From a virus: a DNA stretch of 25,847 nt. A model generated the notes under the pieces. That model worked only from the letters and a program-made list of their open reading frames with translations. It made no database searches and had not been told where the DNA came from. Positions 15,623 to 24,504 of this stretch are shown one piece after another (within the stretch, counting starts at the first letter, position 1; each line of letters begins with the position of its first letter). The stretch is from positions 1 through 25,847 of IMG/VR virus record IMGVR_UViG_3300021373_003645; one strand, 5' to 3'. The position numbers and the translations under genes are program-made.

Positions 15623-17446
15623 ATGGGACTAGTTAATTTAACAACAAATTTAAAGTCTCTACGTTATGGGAAAGATAGAATAGGGGGTGGCTCTAGTAAC
15701 CAACCTTATATTAAAAGGGATATTCCTGATAGCTTTTCAGATGTAGGACGAACTGGGGGACCAGATGTCATTTTACGAGGTGGAACTTTAGCACCTGGTA
15801 GAGCGGCTAGAGATGTTTCTAGATTAACTCAAATGTTTTTTGATTTTAAATCAATTGGAGGTCCTTTATTTATAGCTAAGGAAAATTTATTATCACGTAC
15901 ATCAGTTGCCACAGATGGTAAAGGTAAAGCCCTAAATAACGGTGTATACTTGCCTACCTCTACTTTATTACAATCCGCTGGTAACTCTTTAGGCCTGCAT
16001 TTAAATAAACAAGGAATTGATCCTTTTAAAGGTATAGGACAAAATGGAGGAGGTATATTTGAACTATTTGGAGGATCAGATCCATTAGGACAACCAACTT
16101 ATGTTGAAATAACTACTAATCCTAATTATGAAAGTAAATTAGAAGGATTTGTTGGTAATAAAATTAATACCAAAACAGACTCCCCCGAACTATTTAATTA
16201 TCAAGGTGGTCCTGGTTCAGTATTAGGTATAGGAAAAACAATAATACCCTTATCTAAACAAAGAACTGGATTAAATAATCCTAATTTAAATTATACTACA
16301 GGATCATATGTAGTTGGAGGTTCTATAGCAAATGGGTTTTTTAATCTTAATGTTTATAATGAAAGTAAATATACTTCCCCAACTAATAAATCAGATATAA
16401 CATTAAGCTTACAAAGTAAATTAGGAGCAACTCCAAAATTTGCATCCGAAATAAATGATCCTCTAACTTCATTATTTCTAAAAACTGGATTTACACAAAA
16501 TACAGTAGGTAACGGGTTAAATGATAAATTTAGACCAAATGAATATAATACTCCTACTGAAAATAACCCTAGTATCCAAGAAGATTTTAGAATTAAAAGT
16601 GATGATCCTAAAACTAAGGCCTTTAGGTTAGATTATACCCGTCAAAATATAGAACAAAGAGTTGGTTTAGGTAACCCTGGTAAGAAAAAAAGTAAAGAAC
16701 AATTAGCAAATTATCAAGAAGGTATAGGGGAATTAGATAAAATAAACTCTTTAAGATTGTATAAATCAGGTGTTGTTACTCCTGATACAGATAAAAATGA
16801 TTTAGTTAAATTTAGAATTGGTATTATTCAAAATGATAACCCTTCTGAAAAAATATTTATTCACTTTAGAGCATTTTTAGATTCTATGTCTGATGATTAC
16901 TCAGCAGATTGGTCTTCGGATAAATTAATGGGTAGAGGAGAAAACTTTTATAGATATAATGGATTTGATAGAAAAATTTCATTAGGTTGGACTGTAGTAG
17001 CTCAATCTAAAGACGAATTAATACCTATGTATCAAAAATTAAATTATTTAGCTTCAACTTTAGCCCCAGACTATTCAAAATCACTAGGTTATATGAGAGG
17101 TAATTTAGCTACATTAACTGTAGGTGGATATTTATATGAACAACCTGGAATTATTACAAGTTTAAACTATCAAATACCAGAAGAATCCCCATGGGAAATA
17201 GCAATACCAACTAAAACGGGTGCTGATTCTAATAATGACATTTTATCGGATAAAAGTGTAAAAGAAATGCCTCATATGATTAAAGTAACAGGTTTTAACT
17301 TTATTCCAATACATGAGTTTATCCCTAGAACCCAACAAAATAAATTTAACAGTGATGGTAAATTAACTTCTTTTGGAAAAGAAAGGTATATAGCATTAGA
17401 TAATGGGGTTAATAGTAACTATGATAGTGAAAATTATATTAAATAA
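15623..17446 (+). CDS. Baseplate / tail-tube initiator-type structural protein
   Basis: A 607-residue protein. The N-terminal ~300 residues are Gly/Asn/Pro-rich and poorly conserved in appearance. The C-terminal ~200 residues look like a tube-type beta domain: KFRIGIIQNDNPSEKIFIHF, RAFLDSMSDDYSADWSSDKL, FYRYNGFDRKISLGWTVVAQ, YMRGNLATLTVGGYLYEQPG and SLNYQIPEESPWEIAIP. This pattern is shared by baseplate proteins that nucleate or cap the tail tube (the role of gp48 and gp54 in T4), but I cannot assign it to one of them. It lies between the tape measure and the LysM-type gene, and its stop overlaps the next ATG by one base (TAATG). Inference: the platform on which the tube is built. Confidence 0.7.
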   Translation: MGLVNLTTNLKSLRYGKDRIGGGSSNQPYIKRDIPDSFSDVGRTGGPDVILRGGTLAPGRAARDVSRLTQMFFDFKSIGGPLFIAKENLLSRTSVATDGKGKALNNGVYLPTSTLLQSAGNSLGLHLNKQGIDPFKGIGQNGGGIFELFGGSDPLGQPTYVEITTNPNYESKLEGFVGNKINTKTDSPELFNYQGGPGSVLGIGKTIIPLSKQRTGLNNPNLNYTTGSYVVGGSIANGFFNLNVYNESKYTSPTNKSDITLSLQSKLGATPKFASEINDPLTSLFLKTGFTQNTVGNGLNDKFRPNEYNTPTENNPSIQEDFRIKSDDPKTKAFRLDYTRQNIEQRVGLGNPGKKKSKEQLANYQEGIGELDKINSLRLYKSGVVTPDTDKNDLVKFRIGIIQNDNPSEKIFIHFRAFLDSMSDDYSADWSSDKLMGRGENFYRYNGFDRKISLGWTVVAQSKDELIPMYQKLNYLASTLAPDYSKSLGYMRGNLATLTVGGYLYEQPGIITSLNYQIPEESPWEIAIPTKTGADSNNDILSDKSVKEMPHMIKVTGFNFIPIHEFIPRTQQNKFNSDGKLTSFGKERYIALDNGVNSNYDSENYIK

Positions 17447-17748
17447 TGAAAAGGTATCAAGACATAAAAATTATAAATAATCCTAAAGGTAAAAGATATT
17501 ATGGAACCACCAAGTACCCAGAAATTCCATTATCTTTAGAAGATATTTATGTGTATACTACTCAGGCAGATAGATTTGATTTACTTGCTCAACAATATTA
17601 TAATGATTCTTCTTTATGGTGGATAATTTCTTCAGCAAATAGTGATCTACCCCAGAATTCTTATTATATTCCAGAAGGTAAACAAATTAGAATACCCCAA
17701 AATATTGCATCGGTGCTTTCTCAATTTAAAGCCCTAAATGGAAGATAG
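17446..17748 (+). CDS. LysM-like baseplate protein, gp53/XkdP-type
   Basis: A 100-residue protein. The core DRFDLLAQQYYNDSSLWWII, SSAN and YYIPEGKQIRIP has the LysM-like pattern of T4 gp53 and of the small LysM tail proteins found before the hub gene in many myophages (for example XkdP before XkdQ in PBSX). In tails this domain serves protein-protein packing at the baseplate rather than secreted peptidoglycan binding; no signal peptide is present. It is half the size of T4 gp53 (196). The ATG overlaps the stop of the preceding gene, and the next gene starts two bases after its stop, so the three are translationally linked. Confidence 0.78.
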   Translation: MKRYQDIKIINNPKGKRYYGTTKYPEIPLSLEDIYVYTTQADRFDLLAQQYYNDSSLWWIISSANSDLPQNSYYIPEGKQIRIPQNIASVLSQFKALNGR

Positions 17749-17750
17749 TT

Positions 17751-20700
17751 ATGAATGGAAATATAATAGGAGAAGAATTTGAAGAGTATGTATTTAATCA
17801 AATCGCCCAAAGACAAAAAAATCAATTTTCGGGTTTTAATTCTTCTCGTACCCCGGAACAATTACAATATTTAAATAACACCAATGCTTGGGTTAAATTA
17901 GCCTCTGGTATTTCTATTAATGAAGCAGAAGGAGGATTAGATAGACTTCGTAAAGTTATAGGAGATGATACTCTTATTAACCAATTTAATGGGATGGGTT
18001 TAGCCAAAAAAACAGTTTTGTTTAATGGCATATCAGAAACAACTCCTGCTGAATATAATAACGGAAAAAAAGTAGAAAAACTTTCTGAATATAATTTAAG
18101 ATCGGGTTATTCTAAATCTTCTAATATATGGAACTTAACATCAGCTTATGGTTTAGGAGGTTCTGATTTTGGTCAACAGCCTATGCCTGGTATTATAGAT
18201 GTTAATGTAAAATCTTTAAATAGAGGATCTATTAGAGAAGCTAATATTAAAATAAAGGCATATAATAAGTTCCAATTTGAAATACTTGAACTTTTATATT
18301 TTAGATTGGGGTGTACTATGATGTTAGAATGGGGTAATGATAAATTTATTAGTAATGAAGGTGAATATAAGCAAATAGGTAATACTATTATAGAAGACAT
18401 ATGGTTTATTGAAAATAACTACACCCAATTAAATATGATTGATGCTGTAGAAAGATATAGAGGGTATTATGATGGTAATTATGATGGTTTTTTTGGAAAG
18501 GTAGTTAATTTTACTTGGAACTTTAATGCTGATGGAAGTTATGACATTGATTTAAAATTAATAACAGTAGGGGATGTAATAGAATCTTTACAAGCTAATG
18601 TCCCTGTTGATGCCTCAGAAGTAGGATTAATTGAAACTACATTAACTTCTTCAAAAAATGACAAGTCATCAGAGTATATAAATCTTCAAGATTCTTCAAT
18701 AATTAATGCAGCTCAAAATAATAAAATAGGAAAATATTTATTCACCAGTATAGGAGATGAAACATTATGGGATAGTTCTAACCTAGAGTATTTTTCTTTA
18801 AAAGATACTAAAAGTTTAGGATTATATCCTGTAGATAAAAAGATAAATGATAAATATAATTATTTTTTAACCTTTAAAGAATTATTAAACCTTTTCCAAA
18901 ATAGTATTATACCTGGAATAGAATTAGGGGATAAAATTGATCCCTGTTTAGATATTGAAAAAGATTCATTTGCTAATAAAATTGCTTACTATCCTAATCA
19001 AACCTCTCTTGATCCTAGAATTTGCATATTTAAATATGCTTTTGGTAGCATAGGAGAAAAAAACCCAAGATATAGCATAGATGGTATTCTTACTCCTAGT
19101 TATTTATATTATTTAAAAGATTATGTTGGGGTAGTTGGGGATGATGTATTATATGGAAGGTTAATGAATATTTATTTAAATTATGATTTTATTTCTAAAT
19201 GTTTAGTATCTAATACCAAAGATGGAAAATTATCCGTATTTAAATTTTTCCAAAAAATATGTAATGGTATTAATAGAGCTTTAGGAGGACTTAATAATAT
19301 AGAACCTATTATTAAAAATGATAAAATTATAACTTTTATTGATCAAAACCCTATTCCTGGGTATTTAGAATCTCTATCTGTAGATAAAACTATTGTTGAT
19401 TTAGAAGTATATGGATTTAATCAAGTTAGTGGTTCTGCTAATTTTGTTCAAGATATATCTTTTAAAACATCAATTACCCCTAATCTAGCATCTACGTTGA
19501 CTATAGGTGCAACTGCAGGAGGGTCAACTGAAGATGGTACTGCTTTTGCTGCATGGAATGAAGGTTTAAAAGATAGATACGCTTTAAAATATGTAGAACC
19601 CCAAGGAAACCCAAAACCAACTTTAACCCCAAAAGCTAATAGGGTAAAGGAATTAATAAAAATTTATGATAATAAATCTAGTTGGGGGATTTTTTTAGGA
19701 AAAGACCCTAATGAAAATGAAATTGAAGGAACTGGAATTATCCCAACTAAAGAATCAGAATATAAAAATAAAAAAAGAAGTATTACCCATGGATTAGTAT
19801 CAGGGGCTATGTCTGTTAGAGAATTTGTAATTAAGTCATTAGAATCAGATAGTTATATTGAAGAAAATAAAGATATTATTTCCCAATCTCAATTAGCTTT
19901 AGAAAAAAATAATAATTATGCTGTTTATTTAGCTGAAGCTTTTGGGGGTGAAACAGGTGTAAAGGTTGCAAGCTTAGTGACAGGAGCTAGAAATCAAAAA
20001 GAAGTTAAAGAAAAAAATATCACTCCTGTTCGCCCCGCTAAATCAAAATATACTTTATTTGATTCTAAATTTATAGGTAGGGCTAAATCAACTTATAGAT
20101 CATATATTAATGCTATATCAAAAGCAAATTTTTACGATGTAGAAGAAATAGATGAAAAATCCGTTTCAAATACAATTGGTTTTATCCCCGCGGGGTTCAA
20201 TATAGACTTACAAGGAATTTCTGGGATTAAAATATATAATAAATTAAATATTAATAATACTTTTTTACCTTCACAGTATCCTAAAGCTTTAAAATTTATA
20301 ATACAAGGAGTTAGCCATAAAATTAGCAATAATACTTGGAGTACCTCTTTAGATACTTTTTCAATCCCTAAAGTTAAACCTGTAGAAAGAGGAGATGTCT
20401 CTAAATTTTTATCTCAAATAGCTACTATTGATGGTGCAGAAAAATTAAAAGACCTGGAAGATCAAGGACCACTTCCACATATTGGTGATGTATATACCCG
20501 TATTTATTATAAAGGGAATTTAACAGATAGGGGAGCAGTATTAAGAAAAATGAATAAGGATGCAAGACCTACTTTTCGGGCGTTTTTAAATGATTTTGTA
20601 AATAATTGGGATGGTTATAAAATGCATATAAATGCTATAGGAAGAACATTTGAAAAATCAGTACAACTCCAAAAAGAAAATCCTAAAAACGCATCCCCAG

Positions 20701-20987
20701 GATATTCTAAACATAATTATTATGCTGGTTTAGATTTTAATATAGAAACTCCTATGGGGGATATGTTAATGAAACAAGGAATGAAAAATAAATGGATAAA
20801 CCAAGGATTTGAAAAATTAGCCGCTAAACATGGTATAACATGGGGTGGTAACTTTTCAAGTTATGAGGATTGTATTCATTTTGCATATGAATTTAATATA
20901 AACACAGCAGTTACAAATGCTACTGAAAAATATGGCTCATTAGAAGAAATGAAGGGTGATGATGGTAAACACGTAAAACTAACATAA
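17751..20987 (+). CDS. Baseplate hub protein with C-terminal M15-family peptidase
   Basis: A 1078-residue protein. The N-terminal region contains PGIIDVNVKSLNRGSIREAN with IKIKAYNKFQFEILELLYFR, a hub-like beta domain found in gp27-type proteins. The central part (about 200-850) is mixed and unrecognised. The C-terminal ~130 residues form an M15-type (VanY/Ply500-like) metallopeptidase. Zinc ligands are visible as His988 and Asp995 in SKHNYYAGLDF and His1043 in DCIHFAYEF, with WGGNF before Asp1040. M15 enzymes cut D-Ala or L-Ala-D-Glu bonds in cell-wall peptides. In T4 the hub carries a gp5 lysozyme domain; here an endopeptidase seems to do that job during tube penetration. The starting gene context (tape measure, tube initiator, LysM protein) supports a hub role. 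Confidence 0.82.
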   Translation: MNGNIIGEEFEEYVFNQIAQRQKNQFSGFNSSRTPEQLQYLNNTNAWVKLASGISINEAEGGLDRLRKVIGDDTLINQFNGMGLAKKTVLFNGISETTPAEYNNGKKVEKLSEYNLRSGYSKSSNIWNLTSAYGLGGSDFGQQPMPGIIDVNVKSLNRGSIREANIKIKAYNKFQFEILELLYFRLGCTMMLEWGNDKFISNEGEYKQIGNTIIEDIWFIENNYTQLNMIDAVERYRGYYDGNYDGFFGKVVNFTWNFNADGSYDIDLKLITVGDVIESLQANVPVDASEVGLIETTLTSSKNDKSSEYINLQDSSIINAAQNNKIGKYLFTSIGDETLWDSSNLEYFSLKDTKSLGLYPVDKKINDKYNYFLTFKELLNLFQNSIIPGIELGDKIDPCLDIEKDSFANKIAYYPNQTSLDPRICIFKYAFGSIGEKNPRYSIDGILTPSYLYYLKDYVGVVGDDVLYGRLMNIYLNYDFISKCLVSNTKDGKLSVFKFFQKICNGINRALGGLNNIEPIIKNDKIITFIDQNPIPGYLESLSVDKTIVDLEVYGFNQVSGSANFVQDISFKTSITPNLASTLTIGATAGGSTEDGTAFAAWNEGLKDRYALKYVEPQGNPKPTLTPKANRVKELIKIYDNKSSWGIFLGKDPNENEIEGTGIIPTKESEYKNKKRSITHGLVSGAMSVREFVIKSLESDSYIEENKDIISQSQLALEKNNNYAVYLAEAFGGETGVKVASLVTGARNQKEVKEKNITPVRPAKSKYTLFDSKFIGRAKSTYRSYINAISKANFYDVEEIDEKSVSNTIGFIPAGFNIDLQGISGIKIYNKLNINNTFLPSQYPKALKFIIQGVSHKISNNTWSTSLDTFSIPKVKPVERGDVSKFLSQIATIDGAEKLKDLEDQGPLPHIGDVYTRIYYKGNLTDRGAVLRKMNKDARPTFRAFLNDFVNNWDGYKMHINAIGRTFEKSVQLQKENPKNASPGYSKHNYYAGLDFNIETPMGDMLMKQGMKNKWINQGFEKLAAKHGITWGGNFSSYEDCIHFAYEFNINTAVTNATEKYGSLEEMKGDDGKHVKLT

Positions 20988-20988
20988 T

Positions 20989-21849
20989 ATGTATTTTCCA
21001 AAATCTCAAATAATAGAAAATTTATATACTAATGGAGGAGAATTAAAACCTTTTAATGAAGAAACCCAATACACAGGACATTATTATAAAACCTCCACAG
21101 GAGAATTCTTCTCAGGAAAAAATCCTGACTCTAATAAAAATATTCCTTTAGAACCCTTATCTCCTTTAGGTAATGATATAACAAATCCTAGTTTTAATGT
21201 GAATGATCAAGAAAAAAGTAAAGTTAAGTTTACTTCTCTTGAATCTGAACCCTTAGGAAATAATTATTATGTTATTGATAACTCTTATTACAAAGCTAAA
21301 TCACTCCCCCAAAATAGAGGTAGGGCTCCTAGACCTCCTATTCAAAGTATTCCTAAACCTACACAAGGGGATTATAAAGAGAAAAAATTTACTAGATACT
21401 TTGTAAAAAAAGCTACCCAACCCCAATTTATTGAGATTGATAAAGAAGAATATGAATTATTTAAAAATCAAGACTCGACTGTACAATCTAACTTATACTT
21501 TCCTATAAAAATTGAATGGGTTTTAATAGGAAATAGAACAGAAGTATTTAACCAAAATAAATCTACTATTAAACTTTATGAATCTACAAATAAATTATAT
21601 GGATTTACCCTATCTTTTAAAAATCAATACTTAAAATATTACAGATCAGATATAAATTCTAATTTGTATACTGATGGAACTGAATATATAAAAAGATCTA
21701 CAGGTCAACCTTATGTTGGAAAATATCACATACATCCCACAAAAGGTCCAATGGAAGGAGAAAATCATGTTTCTACCCCTCATGATTATTTAGATCCTAT
21801 TTTAAAAGATAATAAAAAATCCCTTGGAAATAGCACAGGAGGTTATTAA
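20989..21849 (+). CDS. Putative baseplate/tail structural protein with a duplicated Tyr/Gly motif
   Basis: A 286-residue polar, Tyr- and Asn-rich protein without signal peptide or membrane segment. It carries two related segments: residues ~11-46 (NLYTNGGELK ... YTGHYYKTSTGEFFSGKNP) and ~225-261 (NLYTDGTEYIKRSTGQPYVG then KYHIHPTKGPMEGENH). The second half of the motif, TGxPYxGxYHxHPxxGPMxGxxH, is one I recall from structural proteins of other environmental phages, but I cannot name the family. It starts one base after the hub stop codon, so it is probably a hub- or wedge-associated component. Downstream the genome switches to DNA metabolism genes. Confidence 0.65.
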   Translation: MYFPKSQIIENLYTNGGELKPFNEETQYTGHYYKTSTGEFFSGKNPDSNKNIPLEPLSPLGNDITNPSFNVNDQEKSKVKFTSLESEPLGNNYYVIDNSYYKAKSLPQNRGRAPRPPIQSIPKPTQGDYKEKKFTRYFVKKATQPQFIEIDKEEYELFKNQDSTVQSNLYFPIKIEWVLIGNRTEVFNQNKSTIKLYESTNKLYGFTLSFKNQYLKYYRSDINSNLYTDGTEYIKRSTGQPYVGKYHIHPTKGPMEGENHVSTPHDYLDPILKDNKKSLGNSTGGY

Positions 21850-21872
21850 CGTTACGGAAATAAAAAGGTTAT

Positions 21873-23150
21873 ATGTACTGGCTTGTAGAAAACGAGGAAC
21901 AGTTAAATGTTTTAATAAATAGTAGTTATAAAGAGGCTTTCATTGAGGTAATACCTTATAATGACACAATACACCCCGTACAAAACCACGTTAGTTTAGT
22001 GTATATTAGACCGATTAATGCAAGTAAAGGCTTTATGGTATGCGTTACGCATAGTGAATGTTTAAATGCATTAAACACGCGTATAATCGATTTACTAAAC
22101 AAATTTGAAATATTATATTGTCGTGATAAAAAAGAAATACTACATTATTTTCCAATCAAAGCTCTTTATGACATAACACCACCCCCTCATACGTATATAC
22201 GACCTACAACACAAACACATGATTTATACTATCGTGAACACAAAGATAATCCGGAGTTAAACTTAATTATACCTATTGTCAAACATTATGAATTGTGTGA
22301 AACGATTTTTAAAGATCTAAAAGCAAATATTAACATAGAAAAAACAAAATATGATGAATTCTTTAACAATAGAGTATCCATGGTATTCAACGCCATCGAG
22401 AGAAGTGGAATACGTATACACAATGACACCTTTAGTAAACACTTCCATCCCATTGATGGTGAATACACATACACTCAGTTCAACTTAAAAACAACAACTA
22501 CTAGACCTAGTAATAAATTTAAAAATGTAAATTATGCCGCACTCAACAAAGAAAACGGATGTAGGAAAAGTTTTATTCCTCGTAATAGCAAACTTGTGGA
22601 GATTGATATTTCTGCTTACCATCCTAGTTTGGCTGCTCGTCTCATTAACTATAGCTTTACCACTAGTGATATTCACGCTCATTTTGCTACCCTATATAAA
22701 GTGGATTACAAAAAATCGAAAGAGCTTACTTTTAAACAGCTTTATGGGGGAGTTTTCGAAAATTACAAACACCTTGAGTTCTTTCGGAAAATAGAAAAAT
22801 ACGTAGGAGATAACTGGAATAAGTTCCAAAGCGACGGGTTTATAGAATGTCCGGTTTCTGGGTATGTTTATAAAAAAGAAAACTTGGATAACATGAATCC
22901 ACAAAAGTTATTTAATTACGTGTTACAAAATTTAGAAACATCAACTAATGTGTTGGTTTTATGGGATATTTTTCGTATATTACGGGGATACAAAACGAAG
23001 CTAGTACTATATACTTATGATTCGTTTTTATTTGATTGGGATGAAGGTGAAACAGAATTATTAGAGAAAATAAGAGATATTTTCAAAAAATATAAACTAA
23101 ATATTAAAGAAATAGAAGGTTATGATTACAACTTTGGAGAAACCGCTTAA
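21873..23150 (+). CDS. Compact family-A DNA polymerase
   Basis: A 425-residue protein with family-A polymerase motifs. NLKTTTTRPSNKFKNVNYAA and ENGCRKSFIPRN resemble the TGRLSS...NLQNIP...R..F block. Motif A is LVEIDISAYHPSLAARLI with Asp245, followed by SDIHAHFA. The motif B / O-helix core KELTFKQLYGG gives Lys283, Phe287 and Tyr291 at the spacing of E. coli Lys758, Phe762 and Tyr766. Motif C is LYTYDSFLF with Asp383. The N-terminal ~140 residues could be a shrunken exonuclease fold, but no DxE pair is seen, so proofreading is probably absent or on another gene. T4 itself uses a family-B enzyme. The gene uses more ACG and CGT codons than the adjacent tail genes. It opens the replication cluster. 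Whether it is the main replicase is not shown. Confidence 0.82.
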   Translation: MYWLVENEEQLNVLINSSYKEAFIEVIPYNDTIHPVQNHVSLVYIRPINASKGFMVCVTHSECLNALNTRIIDLLNKFEILYCRDKKEILHYFPIKALYDITPPPHTYIRPTTQTHDLYYREHKDNPELNLIIPIVKHYELCETIFKDLKANINIEKTKYDEFFNNRVSMVFNAIERSGIRIHNDTFSKHFHPIDGEYTYTQFNLKTTTTRPSNKFKNVNYAALNKENGCRKSFIPRNSKLVEIDISAYHPSLAARLINYSFTTSDIHAHFATLYKVDYKKSKELTFKQLYGGVFENYKHLEFFRKIEKYVGDNWNKFQSDGFIECPVSGYVYKKENLDNMNPQKLFNYVLQNLETSTNVLVLWDIFRILRGYKTKLVLYTYDSFLFDWDEGETELLEKIRDIFKKYKLNIKEIEGYDYNFGETA

Positions 23151-23589
23151 TACGTATAACGCGAAATACGACGTTATAACTAACATTCAAAATTTAAGCG
23201 ACTTGAATAATAAATTATTTTGTACCTTCACTAATTTAGAGGGACTAGACACACTTATAGAAAATATTACATCAAAATATGATATAATTTATAATAAACT
23301 TTTTGTGCTAGAAATAGTAGGAAAAAATGAATACGTAGTTACTTACAATGTAGATCAAACCAACTTATCATCAATCCCAGAAAATACTATATTAGTACAT
23401 CGTAAAAAGGAATCTAATACCTTATATACTATTAATGCTTTAAATGAGTTAATTAAAAAATTAAATGATGGTGTAGTAGACACTAAATATAGAGTAGATT
23501 GGCAACATTATAGAAATTGTGTTTTACTTACACAACATAACGAATTAAACCAATTAAACACAAAAATTTACAAAATTATTGAACTATAA
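23122..23589 (+). CDS. Conserved-looking protein of unknown function
   Basis: A 155-residue soluble protein. The start ATG lies 29 bases inside the 3' end of the polymerase gene in the +1 frame, suggesting translational coupling. The C-terminal part INALNELIKKLNDGVVDTKY, RVDWQHYRNCVLL and LNQLNTKIYKIIEL has the feel of a conserved small domain, but I cannot name it. The first half is Asn/Leu-rich without motifs. No cysteine cluster, P-loop or membrane segment is seen. Because of its coupling to the polymerase it could be an accessory replication factor; this is inference only. Confidence 0.75.
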   Translation: MITTLEKPLNTYNAKYDVITNIQNLSDLNNKLFCTFTNLEGLDTLIENITSKYDIIYNKLFVLEIVGKNEYVVTYNVDQTNLSSIPENTILVHRKKESNTLYTINALNELIKKLNDGVVDTKYRVDWQHYRNCVLLTQHNELNQLNTKIYKIIEL

Positions 23590-23590
23590 T

Positions 23591-23621
23591 TTGGCTTCTT
23601 AAACTACAGTTCGTATATTAC
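23591..23621 (+). promoter_or_regulatory. Candidate Bacteroidota-type promoter before the SSB gene
   Basis: TTGG at 23591-23594 and TATATTAC at 23614-23621 are separated by about 20 bases. They partly match the Bacteroidota TTG / TAnnTTTG pattern. It lies in the 73-base gap before the SSB gene, which lacks the ATATTTATAA motif. The match is partial. Confidence 0.3.
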
Positions 23622-23662
23622 ATTTACATATAAACAGTTATAATTAAAAATAAGTTACATTT

Positions 23663-24502
23663 ATGGATTTATCAAAGCTTAAACAGAAATTGGATACCCT
23701 CCAATCAAAACCACAGGGTGGTCAAAAGACCGATTACTCAACTATTTTTTGGAGACCTACAGTAGGTAAACAACAAATTAGGATTGTACCATCCGCGTAC
23801 GATACTTCAAACCCATTTACAGAACTCAAATTCTATTATGGTATAACAAATAAGGTTATGATTTCACCACTTAATTTTGGTGATAAAGACCCTATTGCTT
23901 TATTTGCTCAAAAACTTCGTGAAGGTGAGTATAATAAAGAAAATTATGTACTTGCTAAAAAGCTAGACGCTAAAACACGTACTTTTGTTCCCGTTGTAGT
24001 ACGTGGAGAAGAAGATAAAGGTGTTAGACTATGGCAATTTGGAAAACAAGTATATGAAGAATTACTTGCTCTTGCAGTAGATGATGAAATTGGGGATTAT
24101 ACCGATATTGTTGGTGGTAGAGATATCACAGTAGAAACAGTAGGACCAGAATCAACTGGTACTCCTTATAATAAATCATCAGTACGTGTTAGATTAAAAA
24201 CTTCACCCCTTAGTGAAGATGCTGAATTAGTAGAAAAATGGACAAGCGAGCAACCAAACCCAACAGATGGTTTGTTTAAACGTTATTCATTTGATGAAAT
24301 GAAATCAGCATTAGAACAATGGTTATCACCAGAAGAAGGAGAAGAAGAAGAAGTTGTTGCAGCCCCAGTTGCACAAAAACCCACTACTAATTTTAGTTTA
24401 GATACTACTAAAGCTAAACAAAGTAAAGTAGATGAATTTGATTCTCTATTTGATACAAAATCAGGTGGATCCAGTAATAATGCTGATGATCTTCCTTTCT
24501 AA
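23663..24502 (+). CDS. gp32: Single-stranded DNA binding protein, gp32-like
   Basis: A 279-residue protein, close to T4 gp32 (301). The OB-type core begins TIFWRPTVGKQQIRIVPSAY, with FTELKFYYGI, and continues NYVLAKKLDAKTRTFVPVVV and GVRLWQFGKQVYEELLALA. The C-terminal region is acidic (EEGEEEE near residue 232), then flexible, ending FDSLFDTKSGGSSNNADDLPF. The protein contains no cysteine, so the zinc site of T4 gp32 is absent. The DDLPF end resembles the DDIPF tip of bacterial SSB, which binds many repair and replication partners. It coats single-stranded DNA and should work with the UvsX gene two bases downstream. A 6-bp hairpin lies 26 bases into the coding region. Confidence 0.9.
   Translation: MDLSKLKQKLDTLQSKPQGGQKTDYSTIFWRPTVGKQQIRIVPSAYDTSNPFTELKFYYGITNKVMISPLNFGDKDPIALFAQKLREGEYNKENYVLAKKLDAKTRTFVPVVVRGEEDKGVRLWQFGKQVYEELLALAVDDEIGDYTDIVGGRDITVETVGPESTGTPYNKSSVRVRLKTSPLSEDAELVEKWTSEQPNPTDGLFKRYSFDEMKSALEQWLSPEEGEEEEVVAAPVAQKPTTNFSLDTTKAKQSKVDEFDSLFDTKSGGSSNNADDLPF
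23689..23705 (+). promoter_or_regulatory. Hairpin 26 bases into the SSB coding region
   Basis: ATTGGA (23689-23694) and TCCAAT (23700-23705) pair perfectly around the loop TACCC. It is one of three hairpins at nearly the same offset in consecutive replication genes. Confidence 0.5.
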
Positions 24503-24504
24503 GT

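Noticed and set aside
22534-22794. An 86-codon plus-strand frame inside the polymerase gene
   Set aside because: It overlaps the polymerase motif A-B region, which is clearly coding in the other frame, and its product is a hydrophobic shadow translation.
23122-23150. Possible frameshift between the polymerase and the next gene, based on the 29-base overlap
   Set aside because: The downstream gene has its own ATG and no homopolymer or slippery run is present, so ordinary overlap with coupling explains it.
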